Positions 1-8,768 are shown, counted from the stretch's first letter. The stretch: DNA of 64,000 nt from CAMYMQ01 sp963730305 (GCA_963730305.1 CAVSRB010000001.1:62001-126000); one strand, 5' to 3'. Notes: a model not told the origin generated them from the sequence alone. Translations and numbers: made by a program.

Positions 1-2
1 GG

Positions 3-344
3 CCGACCGACGGGACCCGCGCTGACGACCGCATCGCCGAGCATGGCGACGCCCCGCTGCGCCCGTGCCGGTTCGAGCCGACCGACGCGCGCCATCTGCG
101 CGATTGCCGCAACTGCGCCGTGGAGGCCGGGTCGACCGACATCGTGTCGGGCACGACGCCGCTCTACCCCGGTTCCGGGTCGGTCTATCAGCCGACCCCC
201 AACTACGGCAGCGCTGACTATGCCGGCGTCCCGGTGCGCGCCAATTTCCATTGCGACTGGCCGTACGCCTCGCGGCGCTACAACGGCAGCGGCATCGGCT
301 CGTACCACTATCAGGCGCGGATCCTGCGCAACCTGTTGCGCTGA
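3..344 (+). CDS. Partial hypothetical protein, C-terminal part
   Basis: A frame open from the first bases of the window ends at a TGA at 342-344, so only the last 113 residues are present. The visible part has five cysteines (CRF, DCRNC, then CAV-type spacing and a later HCDW), and a Gly/Ser/Tyr-rich middle, which would suit an exported or metal- or disulfide-bearing protein. I do not recognise the family. The gene converges on the exporter at 378-1631 with a gap of 33 bases. The reading frame is supported by running open to the window edge and by its amino acid composition, which is less Arg/Ala-rich than the other two frames. Confidence 0.5.
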   Translation, partial: PTDGTRADDRIAEHGDAPLRPCRFEPTDARHLRDCRNCAVEAGSTDIVSGTTPLYPGSGSVYQPTPNYGSADYAGVPVRANFHCDWPYASRRYNGSGIGSYHYQARILRNLLR

Positions 345-377
345 CCGGGGGGCCGGCGTGTCCGCTGGCCGCCGGCG

Positions 378-1631
378 CTAGTCAGCGGGAGATCGCGGGC
401 GGATCAGCAGGAACACGGCCAGGGCGGCCAGCGTCATCGCCGCCATCGTGATCGGGAAGGCGCGGATCGGAAAGCTGTCATGGAGGGCCGCCACGAACAG
501 GGTCCCCAGCGCGCCGCCGGCCATCTGGGCGAACCCGACCACCGACGAGGCCGTGCCCGCCAGCGCGCCGAACAGGCTGAGCGCGCCGGCGATCGCCATC
601 GGCGCGAACACGCCGAGCCCGGTGATGTAGACCACCATGGTCGCGGTGATCGTGTAGCGATTGAAGGTGTCGATCCCGGGCAGGATCAGCATGACGATGC
701 TGCCGATCGACAGCAGGCAGAGGCCGGCGATCGCGATCGCGTTCGACGAGACCACCCCCGCGAGCCGCCGGGTGACGATGCCGCCGAAGATGAAGCCGCT
801 GGTCGTGATCGGCGGGTAGAGGCCGTATTCCGTCGGCGAGACGCCCAGATGCTCGACGAAGATGGCGGGCGAGCCGGCGAGGAAGCCGAACAGGCCGCCG
901 AAGACGAGGGCGTTCGCCAGCGTGTAGCGGGTGAAGGCGAGCGAGCGGACGACGGTGCCGTAGCCGCGCATCGTGTCGCCCAGCCGCAGCCGCGCCAGCG
1001 GCATCCTGTTGGTCTCGGGCAGGCGGACGAGCGTGGTGACCAGCACCAGCAGGCCCAGCGCGCCGGCGGCGATGAACTGGGCCCGCCAGTCGAACACCGC
1101 CTGCAGCAGGCCGCCGATCAACGGCGTGAAGCCGGGCACCAGGGCGAAGAAGATCGCGACCACCGCCATCACCCGGGTGAGCTGGGCGCCGGCGAAGACG
1201 TCGCGGATGATCGCCCGGGCGACGACGACGCCCGAGCTGGCGCCGAGCGCCTGGAGGACACGGCCGCCGATCATCACGTCGATCGATCCCGCCGCTGCGC
1301 AGACGCCGGAGCCGACCAGGAAGATCGCCGTGCCGGCCAGCACCACCCGGCGGCGGCCCCAGCGGTCCGACAGCGGTCCGTAGCCGAGCTGCGCGACCGC
1401 GAAGACCATCAGGTAGCTGGTCAGGGTGAGCTGGACCATCGGCATCGTCGTCGCCAGGTCGCGCGCGATCGCGGCGAAGGACGGCAGGTAGATGCTGGTG
1501 GCGAACTGGCCCAGCGCCGACAGCAGGGTCAATAGCGCGATGTAGAAGACCGACGCGGGAATCAGCCCGTAGCCGGCGCCCGCCCCCGGCGGCGCGGCCG
1601 ACGGATCGGGGCGCGTCTGTTCGCGTGTCAT
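378..1631 (-). CDS. MFS multidrug exporter, Bcr/CflA family
   Basis: A proton-coupled inner-membrane exporter of the major facilitator superfamily, most like the Bcr/CflA drug-resistance subfamily. The 417-residue product has about 12 hydrophobic segments and the MFS motif A loop GPLSDRWGRR at about residues 85-94, between helices 2 and 3. The string YLPSF in the first helix region is typical of Bcr/CflA proteins. I chose the ATG at 1631 (MTREQ) because it gives the family length; an in-frame upstream ATG at 1676 would add 15 Arg/Pro/His-rich residues that look non-coding. It is transcribed away from the aminotransferase at 1771. The substrate cannot be read from the sequence. Confidence 0.88.
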   Translation of the reverse strand: MTREQTRPDPSAAPPGAGAGYGLIPASVFYIALLTLLSALGQFATSIYLPSFAAIARDLATTMPMVQLTLTSYLMVFAVAQLGYGPLSDRWGRRRVVLAGTAIFLVGSGVCAAAGSIDVMIGGRVLQALGASSGVVVARAIIRDVFAGAQLTRVMAVVAIFFALVPGFTPLIGGLLQAVFDWRAQFIAAGALGLLVLVTTLVRLPETNRMPLARLRLGDTMRGYGTVVRSLAFTRYTLANALVFGGLFGFLAGSPAIFVEHLGVSPTEYGLYPPITTSGFIFGGIVTRRLAGVVSSNAIAIAGLCLLSIGSIVMLILPGIDTFNRYTITATMVVYITGLGVFAPMAIAGALSLFGALAGTASSVVGFAQMAGGALGTLFVAALHDSFPIRAFPITMAAMTLAALAVFLLIRPRSPAD

Positions 1632-1700
1632 GGTATCTGGTCCGGGCCGGGGGCGGTGGCATCTGACGTGCGCCACGGGGATTGCGGGGACGGCGCCCCG

Positions 1701-1738
1701 CTGTCAAGGCGAAACGGTTTGCCGCACGTGGTTGACAG
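1701..1738. promoter_or_regulatory. Inverted repeat in divergent promoter region
   Basis: CTGTCAA at 1701-1707 and TTGACAG at 1732-1738 form a perfect 7-bp inverted repeat with a 24-base spacer between the exporter and the aminotransferase genes. Each arm contains a -35-like TTGACA pointing outward, so this could be back-to-back -35 elements or a repressor site. No convincing -10 element follows on either side. No regulator gene lies beside it. Confidence 0.25.
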
Positions 1739-1770
1739 CGGCATAGTGCCGACCCCACGGTGAGGGCCCC

Positions 1771-2979
1771 ATGCAGCACCCCTCCAGCCCGCAACTATCG
1801 CGCCGCACCGCGCGTCTCGGCACCGAGACGGCGTTCCAGGTGCTCGCCCGCGCCGAGGCGCTGCGCCGGACCGGGCGCGACGTCATCAACCTCGGCATCG
1901 GCCAGCCCGACTTCAAAACCCCGCCCCACATCGTCGAGGCGGCGCAGAAGGCGCTCGCCGACGGCCATCACGGCTACACCCCGGCCGGCGGCATCCCGGA
2001 GCTGCGCGAGGCGGTCGCCCGTGACATCGAGGCGCACCGGGGCGTTGCGGTCGACCCCGACCTGGTCCTCGTCATGCCGGGCGGCAAGCCGACCATGTTC
2101 TTCGCCATCCTGATGTTCGGCGAACCGGGCGCGGAGATCCTCTATCCCAACCCCGGCTTCCCGATCTACGAGTCGGTGATCGCCTATTCCGGCGCGACGC
2201 CGGTGCCGATCCGGCTGCGCGAGGCCAACGGCTTCGCCTTCGACCCGGACGAAGTGCTGGGCCAGATCACGCCGGCGACCCGGCTGATCATCCTCAACAG
2301 CCCGGGCAACCCGACCGGCGGCGTGGTGCCGCGCGAGACGCTCGACCGCTTCGTCGCCGGGCTCGAACGCCATCCGCACGTGGCGATCCTGAGCGACGAG
2401 ATCTATTCGCGACTGCTGTTCGACGGCCACGAGCACGCCTCGATGCTGGCCTACGAATCGATCCGCGACCGGCTGATCCTGCTCGACGGCTGGTCGAAGA
2501 CCTACGCCATGACCGGCTGGCGGCTCGGCTACGGCCTGTGGCCGCGCGCCTGGGTCGACGCAGCCGAGCGCCTGGCGATCAATTGTCACTCTTGTGTCAA
2601 TGCGGCGACCCAATATGCGGGGATTGCGGCGCTCGACGGGCCGCAGGACGCGGTCGAGACGATGCGCAGCGCCTTCGAGGAACGGCGCGACATCATGGTC
2701 GACCTGCTCAACGCGGTGCCCGGCATCCGTTGCGCCACCCCGGGCGGCGCCTTCTACGCCTTTCCGAGCATCGAAGGCACCGGCCTCGGCGCCCGCGCGC
2801 TGCAGGACGCGCTGCTCGAAGAAGCCGGCGTGGCCACCGTGGCCGGCACCAGCTTCGGCGCCATGGGCGAGGGTTATCTGCGTTTTTCCTGCGCCAACAG
2901 CGCCGACAACATCCGCGCGGCCGTCGCCCGCGTCGCCGACCATCTGGCGAGCCAGGGCAAGGGGGCGAACGGGCCGTGA
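1771..2979 (+). CDS. PLP-dependent class I/II aminotransferase
   Basis: A fold-type I aminotransferase of 402 residues that should transfer an amino group between an amino acid and a 2-oxo acid using pyridoxal phosphate. Visible motifs are NSPGNPTGG (about 176-184), the cofactor-binding Asp in SDEIYS (209), the Schiff-base lysine in WSKTYAMTGWR (Lys243) and the carboxylate-binding Arg in YLRFS near 375. The length fits the aspartate/aromatic aminotransferase I-gamma group, often annotated as aspartate aminotransferase, but the amino acid substrate cannot be assigned. A purine-rich GTGAGG lies just before the ATG. It is a single gene, followed by a 203-base promoter region for glnB. Confidence 0.9.
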   Translation: MQHPSSPQLSRRTARLGTETAFQVLARAEALRRTGRDVINLGIGQPDFKTPPHIVEAAQKALADGHHGYTPAGGIPELREAVARDIEAHRGVAVDPDLVLVMPGGKPTMFFAILMFGEPGAEILYPNPGFPIYESVIAYSGATPVPIRLREANGFAFDPDEVLGQITPATRLIILNSPGNPTGGVVPRETLDRFVAGLERHPHVAILSDEIYSRLLFDGHEHASMLAYESIRDRLILLDGWSKTYAMTGWRLGYGLWPRAWVDAAERLAINCHSCVNAATQYAGIAALDGPQDAVETMRSAFEERRDIMVDLLNAVPGIRCATPGGAFYAFPSIEGTGLGARALQDALLEEAGVATVAGTSFGAMGEGYLRFSCANSADNIRAAVARVADHLASQGKGANGP

Positions 2980-3090
2980 ATCTGCTCACGATACCGGCAC
3001 GCTGCCCGATTGGTGTTCAACACGCCGGCCCGATCGCGTGGCGAACCGGGTATGTTCCGGGAATCGCCGCCGCGGCTGGGCTGCAGGTGC

Positions 3091-3107
3091 CTGGCATGCA
3101 AATTGCT
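3091..3107 (+). promoter_or_regulatory. Sigma-54 (-24/-12) promoter of glnB-glnA
   Basis: TGGCATGCAAATTGCT matches the RpoN consensus TGGCAC-N5-TTGCW. The GG at 3093-3094 and the GC at 3105-3106 are exactly 12 bases apart, the invariant spacing. Transcription would start near 3118, about 65 bases before glnB. In proteobacteria this promoter type at glnB/glnA is activated by NtrC under nitrogen limitation. I did not find a clear NtrC palindrome upstream. Confidence 0.75.
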
Positions 3108-3182
3108 TATGTGCGATGCCGGAGCAGACAGAGACGGGCTTCGGCCCCGCGACCGCTGGCGAACCCTAGACCGAGGCAATGA

Positions 3183-3521
3183 ATGAAGAAGATCGAAGCG
3201 ATCATTAAGCCGTTCAAGCTGGACGAAGTGAAGGAGGCGCTCAGCGATCTCGGGCTGAAGGGCTTGACCGTCACCGAGGCCAAGGGCTTCGGCCGCCAGA
3301 AGGGTCACACCGAGCTGTACCGCGGCGCCGAATACGTCGTCGATTTCCTGCCCAAGGTGAAGATCGAGGTCATCCTCGAGGACACCATGGTCGAGCGGGC
3401 CGTCGAGGCGATCCAGCAGGCGGCCCATACCGGCCGGATCGGTGACGGAAAGATCTTTATCAGTCCGGTCGAGGACGCTATTCGCATCCGAACCGGCGAA
3501 CGCGGCGACGAGGCGATCTAG
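3183..3521 (+). CDS. glnB: Nitrogen regulatory protein P-II
   Basis: A PII signal protein of the normal 112 residues. The trimeric cytoplasmic protein senses ATP/ADP and 2-oxoglutarate and reports nitrogen status to NtrB, GlnE and AmtB. It begins MKKIEAIIKPFKLDEVKEAL, carries the T-loop with the uridylylation tyrosine Tyr51 (in GAEYVVDF), and ends with the signature-2 stretch TGRIGDGKIFI. The ATG at 3183 is used; an overlapping ATG at 3179 is in another frame. It precedes glnA by 74 bases behind a sigma-54 promoter, the alphaproteobacterial glnB-glnA arrangement, which favours GlnB over GlnK (GlnK is normally beside amtB). Confidence 0.97.
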   Translation: MKKIEAIIKPFKLDEVKEALSDLGLKGLTVTEAKGFGRQKGHTELYRGAEYVVDFLPKVKIEVILEDTMVERAVEAIQQAAHTGRIGDGKIFISPVEDAIRIRTGERGDEAI

Positions 3522-3595
3522 CCGACAGTACGGGGTCAACCGGGGCGCTGCCCCACACACAGTCAAACTGAAATAGAGAGGACGGGAATCCGACT

Positions 3596-5005
3596 ATGTC
3601 CGACGCCGAAAAAGTATTGAAGATGATCAAAGAGGAAGGCGTTCACTACGTCGACCTCCGTTTCACCGACCCGCGCGGCAAGTGGCAGCATACCGCGCAG
3701 ACGGTCTCCACCATCGACGAGGAGAGCCTGGAAGAGGGCTTCATGTTCGACGGCTCGTCGATCGCGGGCTGGAAGTCGATCAACGAATCGGACATGACGC
3801 TGAAGCCCGACCTGTCGTCGGCCGTGCTGGACCCGTTCGCCCAGCAGAACAGCCTGATCCTCTTCTGTGACGTGCTCGAGCCGGCCACCGGCCAGAGCTA
3901 CGACCGCTGCCCGCGCTCGATCGTCCAGCGCGCCGAGAGCTATGCGCGCTCGTCGGGCATCGCCGACACCGTCTTCTTCGGCCCCGAGGCCGAGTTCTTC
4001 GTGTTCGACGACGTCCGCTTCAACGTGTCGATGAACGAGGCTTCCTACCGGATCGACCAGGAGGAAGGCCCGTACAACACCGGCGCCGAGTATGAAGGCG
4101 GCAACCTCGGCCACCGTCCGGCGATCAAGGGCGGCTACTTCCCCGTCCCGCCTGTCGATTCGGCCTCGGACATGCGCGCCGAGATGGTCACGATGATCCA
4201 GCAGATGGGCGTCGAGACCGAGAAGCACCACCACGAGGTGGCGCCGTCGCAGCACGAGCTCGGCATCAAGTTCGACACCATCCTGAAGATGGCCGACGGC
4301 ATGCAGATCTATAAGTACTGCGTCGCGATGGTCGCCCACACCTGGGGCAAGACCGCCACCTTCATGCCGAAGCCGGTGGTCGGCGACAACGGGTCGGGCA
4401 TGCACTGCCACCAGTCGCTGTGGAAGGACGGCAAGCCGCTGTTCGCCGGCAACGGCTACGCGGACCTGTCCGAGACCTGCCTGTACTACATCGGCGGCAT
4501 CCTGAAGCACGCCAAGGCCATCAACGCCTTCACCAACCCGTCGACCAACAGCTACAAGCGGCTGATCCCGGGCTTCGAGGCGCCGGTGCTGCTGGCCTAC
4601 TCGGCGCGCAACCGCTCGGCTTCGTGCCGTATCCCCTACGTCGCGTCGCCCAAGGGCAAGCGCGTCGAGGTCCGGTTCCCCGACGCCACCGCCAACCCCT
4701 ATCTCGGCTTCACCGCGATGCTGATGGCGGGCCTCGACGGCATCGAGAACAAGATCCATCCGGGCGACCCGATGGACAAGAACCTCTACGACCTGCCGCC
4801 GGAAGAGCTGAAGGACATCCCGACCGTGTGCGGCTCGCTGCGCGAGGCGCTCGACTCGCTCGACGCCGACCGCGACTTCCTCAAGAAGGGCGACGTGATG
4901 ACCGACGACATGCTCGACGGTTACCTCGAGCTCAAGATGGAAGAGGTCTACAGGCTCGAGCACACGACCCATCCGGTCGAGTTCGCGATGTACTACAGCA
5001 GCTGA
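3596..5005 (+). CDS. glnA: Glutamine synthetase, type I
   Basis: Ligates ammonia to glutamate with ATP hydrolysis, forming the dodecameric cytoplasmic GSI-beta enzyme. The product has 469 residues. The beta-grasp signature FMFDGSSIAGW, the ATP-binding block KPVVGDNGSGMHCHQSL and the adenylylation tyrosine in NLYDLPPEE (Tyr398) are all present, so it should be controlled by GlnE. It forms an operon with glnB, which relays nitrogen status to the adenylyltransferase. A GAGAGGACGGGAAT ribosome-binding region precedes the ATG, and a strong hairpin terminator follows the stop by 24 bases. Confidence 0.98.
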   Translation: MSDAEKVLKMIKEEGVHYVDLRFTDPRGKWQHTAQTVSTIDEESLEEGFMFDGSSIAGWKSINESDMTLKPDLSSAVLDPFAQQNSLILFCDVLEPATGQSYDRCPRSIVQRAESYARSSGIADTVFFGPEAEFFVFDDVRFNVSMNEASYRIDQEEGPYNTGAEYEGGNLGHRPAIKGGYFPVPPVDSASDMRAEMVTMIQQMGVETEKHHHEVAPSQHELGIKFDTILKMADGMQIYKYCVAMVAHTWGKTATFMPKPVVGDNGSGMHCHQSLWKDGKPLFAGNGYADLSETCLYYIGGILKHAKAINAFTNPSTNSYKRLIPGFEAPVLLAYSARNRSASCRIPYVASPKGKRVEVRFPDATANPYLGFTAMLMAGLDGIENKIHPGDPMDKNLYDLPPEELKDIPTVCGSLREALDSLDADRDFLKKGDVMTDDMLDGYLELKMEEVYRLEHTTHPVEFAMYYSS

Positions 5006-5029
5006 GCCTTCGGGCCGCTTGCGAAACGG

Positions 5030-5065
5030 AACGGGCCGCTCCCTCGGAGCGGCCCGTTCTTCTTT
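5030..5065 (+). terminator. Rho-independent terminator after glnA
   Basis: AACGGGCCGCTCC at 5030-5042 pairs perfectly with GGAGCGGCCCGTT at 5046-5058 around a 3-base loop, followed by CTTCTTT. The 13-bp GC-rich stem and T-rich tail make this the clearest intrinsic terminator in the window. It ends the glnB-glnA transcript before the convergent thioesterase gene. Confidence 0.9.
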
Positions 5066-5126
5066 GCGCCCGCTTTTCTGTGCAGTGGCGGGGCACCGGC
5101 GCAGGCGGTCCCCTGCCCGGCTCGCG

Positions 5127-5522
5127 CTATCCCGCCGGGACGGGGCGCGGCTTGCGGTTCTCGTCGACCGCGACATAGGTGAACCGGCCTTCGGTCACCT
5201 TGACGTCCTCGGTACCGCCGCGGCGCTCGGCCCAGGCTTCGACGTGGACGCAGACCGACGAGCGGCCGACGCGGACGATGTCGGCGTAGCAGCTCACCAT
5301 GTCGCCGACGAAGACCGGCAGGTGGAAGGTCATCGCCTCGATCGCCACGGTCACGGTGCGCCCGCCGGCGCGCTTGGCGGCGAATTCGCCGCCGGCGATG
5401 TCCATCTGGGACAACAGCCAGCCGCCGAAGATGTCGCCGGCGGGATTGGTGTCGGCCGGCATCGCCAGGGTGCGGATCGACAGCTCGCCCCGCGGGTCGG
5501 GGCGGTCATGGGTGGCGGTCAT
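5127..5522 (-). CDS. Acyl-CoA thioesterase, YciA-like hotdog fold
   Basis: A 131-residue single-hotdog acyl-CoA thioesterase that hydrolyses acyl-CoA to free acid and CoA. The pattern LAMPADTNPAGDIFGGWLLSQMD carries the Asn, Pro-Ala-Gly-Asp and Gly-Gly-Trp residues typical of YciA/cytosolic acyl-CoA hydrolases, with the catalytic Asp about residue 29, followed by VFVGDMVSCYA and the C-terminal FTYVAVDENRKPRPVP. Length matches YciA (about 130). It is convergent with glnA and 36 bases from the next leftward gene's stop. Its physiological chain-length range cannot be read here. Confidence 0.88.
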   Translation of the reverse strand: MTATHDRPDPRGELSIRTLAMPADTNPAGDIFGGWLLSQMDIAGGEFAAKRAGGRTVTVAIEAMTFHLPVFVGDMVSCYADIVRVGRSSVCVHVEAWAERRGGTEDVKVTEGRFTYVAVDENRKPRPVPAG

Positions 5523-5558
5523 CGGTGCGGTGTTCCCCTCTTTGATCGGCGCCGGCGG

Positions 5559-5972
5559 TCAGCGCCGGGGCGCGCGGTCGCGCCGCTCCCGGCACTCCTT
5601 CAGGCGGAGCTTGACGAAGTCGCGCATCGCGAAGACCCAGCCGGTGCCGTCGACATACTCCTCGCCCTTGCCCTCGATGTGCGCGATCAGGTCGCTGAGC
5701 TGCGCGTTCTCGATGAAGCAGGTCATGTTGGCGGCGTCGAGACCGGCGAAATAGCCCTCCTTGAAGGCGTTCCAGATCGTGTCGCAGTAGCGGAAGGCCG
5801 CGCTCCGCTCGTTGGCCAGGCCGGGCTTGCAATAGGCCACGAACTGCTTGGTCTGCGGCTGGCCGTACCAGGAGATGCGCTGGGCGGCGGCGGTCCCGGC
5901 GCCGAGGCACAAGAGGGCCGCGAGCACGGCCGTGAGGACGGCCCTGCTACGGGACGAGAGCGGTCTTGTCAT
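5559..5972 (-). CDS. Small secreted cysteine-containing protein
   Basis: A 137-residue protein with a basic N-terminus and a clear signal peptide ending near GAGTAAAQ, so the mature part is periplasmic. Cysteines fall in the pattern YCKPG, RYCDTIW, MTCFIEN and LKECRER, close to the end. The spacing C-YC-G-CF-C recalls the Rap1a/Tai family of small periplasmic proteins, but the match is by eye only. I chose the ATG at 5972 (MTRPLS) over the ATG at 5987 because it places the positive charges right before the hydrophobic core. It lies 36 bases upstream of the thioesterase on the same strand. Confidence 0.6.
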   Translation of the reverse strand: MTRPLSSRSRAVLTAVLAALLCLGAGTAAAQRISWYGQPQTKQFVAYCKPGLANERSAAFRYCDTIWNAFKEGYFAGLDAANMTCFIENAQLSDLIAHIEGKGEEYVDGTGWVFAMRDFVKLRLKECRERRDRAPRR

Positions 5973-6010
5973 CGAGGGGCCCTCCACGAGGCTGGGTCTG
6001 GGGCTGCCGG

Positions 6011-6082
6011 TCGGACGACGGGTCGGACGATGGGTCGGACCACGGGTCGAACGACGGGTCGGTCACCGGGCAGGACGGTGGG
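6011..6082. repeat. Six-copy 12-bp tandem repeat
   Basis: Six consecutive 12-base units run from 6011: TCGGACGACGGG, TCGGACGATGGG, TCGGACCACGGG, TCGAACGACGGG, TCGGTCACCGGG and CAGGACGGTGGG, drifting from the first to the last. The array lies in the 178-base gap between two genes read leftward. It is a multiple of three and open on the minus strand, but no start or signal supports translation there. Confidence 0.85.
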
Positions 6083-6121
6083 ACAATGTCCCGATTGTCT
6101 TAGCATGGTTCTCGGTCCGCC

Positions 6122-6159
6122 CCGGAAAGTGTCATTTCGTCCGGAAAGCGTCATTTCTT
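6122..6159. repeat. 19-bp direct duplication at a stop codon
   Basis: CCGGAAAGTGTCATTTCGT at 6122-6140 is followed immediately by CCGGAAAGCGTCATTTCTT at 6141-6159, with three mismatches. The second copy contains the TGA stop (6153-6151) of the leftward gene, so the duplication sits on its 3' end. Confidence 0.8.
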
Positions 6160-6545
6160 CAAGGTGACGGTTATGGTCCTGCCGCCGTAGCCGTTGAGGC
6201 TGTCGCGGGCCCGTACGGTGACCTTCCGGACGCCGGCCGGGATGCGCACGCCGTCCAGGCTGCGGGTGAACGGCTGCTCCTCGACGTGCGGATGGAGCAG
6301 TACCCGGGTGGCCAGCACCCGGCCTCCGGTGCGACGACCTGCCAGCGGTCGGCGTATTTCTTCCAGCCCGTCTCGGTCGACCGGATCGTGACGTCGAAGC
6401 GCCAGGTGCCGTTGGCCGCCCGGGTCGCCTTGACCGCGACGACGTTGGCGTCTCCCCGGGCGTTCCCCCGGCTATCCTTGGCCGCGGCGGCCGTCGGCGC
6501 CAGGGCGATGGCGAGCAGCAGGGCGAATGACCGCAACGAGCGCAT
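6151..6545 (-). CDS. Secreted hypothetical protein (one frameshift)
   Basis: A small exported protein that reads as two frames. The N-terminal frame starts at the ATG at 6545 with a signal peptide ending in APTAAAA, then a beta-rich domain with WRFDVTIRSTETGWKKYAD and WQVVAPE. After about position 6325 the sense continues one frame over with VLATRVLLHPHVEEQPFTRS, then VRIPAGVRKVTVRARDS and GYGGRTITVTLKK up to the TGA at 6151. Inserting one base restores a 131-residue protein. The pattern resembles small beta-sandwich proteins common in alphaproteobacteria, but I cannot name a family or function. The break is more likely a sequence error than decay, because both halves keep good codon use. Confidence 0.6.
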
Positions 6546-6706
6546 TTCACTGGACCGTCTATCTCGAGTGGCCAAGATACGGGCTGAGGTGCTGGCATTC
6601 TGTCCGACCCGGGTCGCGGTGCCAAGGCTTGGCTGCGGGCCCATACCGTGTCGGAACGAAAGGCGAATTACGCAACATCTTGTAACGCCGGGGGAGAGGA
6701 ATTAGG

Positions 6707-8755
6707 TTGGCGCGCAAATCGAAAGCCCAACGAAACGAGGAGTCCATGGCGGGCGCGCCGGATCTATTCGCCGAGGTCGATCCCAAGCCGGCCCGCTCCC
6801 GCGACACCGGCTACACCGCCAAGGACATCGAGGTTCTCGAAGGGCTCGAGCCGGTGCGCCGCCGCCCCGGCATGTATGTCGGCGGCACCGACGACCGCGC
6901 GCTGCACCACCTCGCCGCCGAGATCATCGACAACTCCATGGACGAGGTCGTCGCCGGCCACGCCAGCCGGGTCGAGATCGACCTGGCCGAGGACGGCATG
7001 TTGACGATCCGGGACAACGGCCGCGGGATGCCGGTCGACCCGCATCCGAAGTTCAAGAACAAGTCGGCCCTGGAGGTCATCCTCACCACCCTCCATTCCG
7101 GCGGCAAGTTCGGCGGCAAGGCCTACGCGACGTCGGGCGGCCTGCACGGCGTCGGCATCTCGGTGGTCAACGCGCTCACCGAGGAACTGGTCATCGAGGT
7201 CGCGCGCGACGGCGGGTTGTGGGAGCAGCACTACAGCCGCGGGGTCGCGACCTCGAAGCTCAAGAAGATGGGCTCGGTCCACAACCGCCGCGGCACCACC
7301 GTGCGCTTCCGGCCCGATCCCGAGATCTTCGGCAAGAACGCGGCGTTCCGGCCGGCGACGCTGTACCGGATGGCCAAGTCCAAGGCCTACCTGATCAGCG
7401 GGGTCGAGATCCGCTGGGCCTGCGCCGAGGCGCTGTTGTCCGAGGACGACTCGGTCCCCGCCAAGGACACGATCAGCTTCCCCGGCGGCATCGTCGACTA
7501 CCTGGCCGAGGCGATCGGCGAGCGGCCGACCTATACGACGGCCTTCTTCGCGGGCGTGACGCCGTTCAACGGCGCCGGCCGGGTCGAATGGGCGGTCGCC
7601 TGGCCAGGCGACGAGAAGGGCTTCATCCATTCCTACGTCAATACCGTGCCGACGCCCCAGGGCGGCAGCCACGAACAGGGCCTGCGCACGGCGCTGACCC
7701 GGGCGCTGCGCACCCACGCCGAGCTGGTCGGGGTCAAGAAGGCCAGCCAGATCACGGCGGACGACGTGATGGAGGGGGCCTGCATCATGCTCTCGCTGTT
7801 CATCCCCGATCCGCAGTTCCAGGGCCAGACCAAGGAGCGCCTGGGCATGCCCGAGGCGGCGCGGATGGTCGAGAACGGGATCAAGGACCATTTCGACCAC
7901 TTCCTGTCGGGCGACCCGGCCGGCGCCCGGCGCCTGCTCGACCACCTGATCGACAAGGCCGAGGAGCGCCAGCGGCGCAAGCAGCAGCGCGAGATGCAGC
8001 GCCAGAGCGCGACGCGCAAGCTGCGCCTGCCCGGCAAGCTGGCCGACTGTTCCAGCCGGGTCGCCGACGGCTCGGAGGTCTTCCTGGTCGAGGGCGATTC
8101 GGCGGGCGGCTCGGCCAAGCAGGCCCGCGACCGCGCCACCCAGGCCGTCCTGCCCCTGCGCGGCAAGATCCTCAACGTCGCCAGCGCCTCGGCCGACAAG
8201 CTGCGCGCCAACCAGGAACTCAACGACCTGATCCTGGCGCTCGGCTGCGGCACGGGCCGCAACTACGACCCCGACAAGCTGCGCTACGAGCGGGTCATCG
8301 TGATGACCGACGCCGACGTCGACGGCGCCCACATCGCGTCGCTCCTGCTGACCTTCTTCTACCGCGAGATGCCCCAGCTCATCCGCGACGGCCACCTCTA
8401 CCTCGCCCTGCCCCCGCTCTACCGGCTCGCCCAGGGCGGCAAGGTCGCCTATGCCCGGGACGACGCCCACAAGGACCAGCTCATGAAGGACGAGTTCGCC
8501 GGGCGCGGCAAGGTCGAGATCAGCCGCTTCAAGGGTCTGGGCGAGATGCCGCCGGCGCAGCTCAAGGAAACCACGATGGCGCCGGCCAAGCGGACCCTGC
8601 TTCGGGTGACCATCCCCGCGGAATCCGACCCCCACGAAGCGGCCGACGCCGAGGTCACCGCCCAACTGGTCGAGAGCCTGATGGGCCGCAAGCCCGAGCT
8701 CCGCTTCCAGTTCATCCAGGAACGCGCCCGCTTCGTCGAAGCGGTCGACGTGTAG
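6707..8755 (+). CDS. parE: DNA topoisomerase IV subunit B
   Basis: ATPase subunit of topoisomerase IV, which decatenates daughter chromosomes with ParC. The 682-residue length and lack of the long GyrB insertion point to ParE. Visible are the GHKL ATPase Asn/Asp motifs EIIDNSMDEV and IRDNGRGMP, the lid GGLHGVGISVVNAL, the TOPRIM Glu motif EGDSAGGS (462-469) and DADVDG (535-540), and the ending RARFVEAVDV. The start is the TTG at 6707, seven bases after a GGGGAGAGGA ribosome-binding site; the first in-frame ATG is 13 codons later. No parC is in view. Confidence 0.95.
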   Translation: MARKSKAQRNEESMAGAPDLFAEVDPKPARSRDTGYTAKDIEVLEGLEPVRRRPGMYVGGTDDRALHHLAAEIIDNSMDEVVAGHASRVEIDLAEDGMLTIRDNGRGMPVDPHPKFKNKSALEVILTTLHSGGKFGGKAYATSGGLHGVGISVVNALTEELVIEVARDGGLWEQHYSRGVATSKLKKMGSVHNRRGTTVRFRPDPEIFGKNAAFRPATLYRMAKSKAYLISGVEIRWACAEALLSEDDSVPAKDTISFPGGIVDYLAEAIGERPTYTTAFFAGVTPFNGAGRVEWAVAWPGDEKGFIHSYVNTVPTPQGGSHEQGLRTALTRALRTHAELVGVKKASQITADDVMEGACIMLSLFIPDPQFQGQTKERLGMPEAARMVENGIKDHFDHFLSGDPAGARRLLDHLIDKAEERQRRKQQREMQRQSATRKLRLPGKLADCSSRVADGSEVFLVEGDSAGGSAKQARDRATQAVLPLRGKILNVASASADKLRANQELNDLILALGCGTGRNYDPDKLRYERVIVMTDADVDGAHIASLLLTFFYREMPQLIRDGHLYLALPPLYRLAQGGKVAYARDDAHKDQLMKDEFAGRGKVEISRFKGLGEMPPAQLKETTMAPAKRTLLRVTIPAESDPHEAADAEVTAQLVESLMGRKPELRFQFIQERARFVEAVDV

Positions 8756-8768
8756 GCGGGGCGCGCCC

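Noticed and set aside
2998..3016. GCAC and GGTG half-sites upstream of glnB as an NtrC site
   Set aside because: The spacer is 11 bases where the NtrC consensus needs about 6, so the match is too poor to claim.
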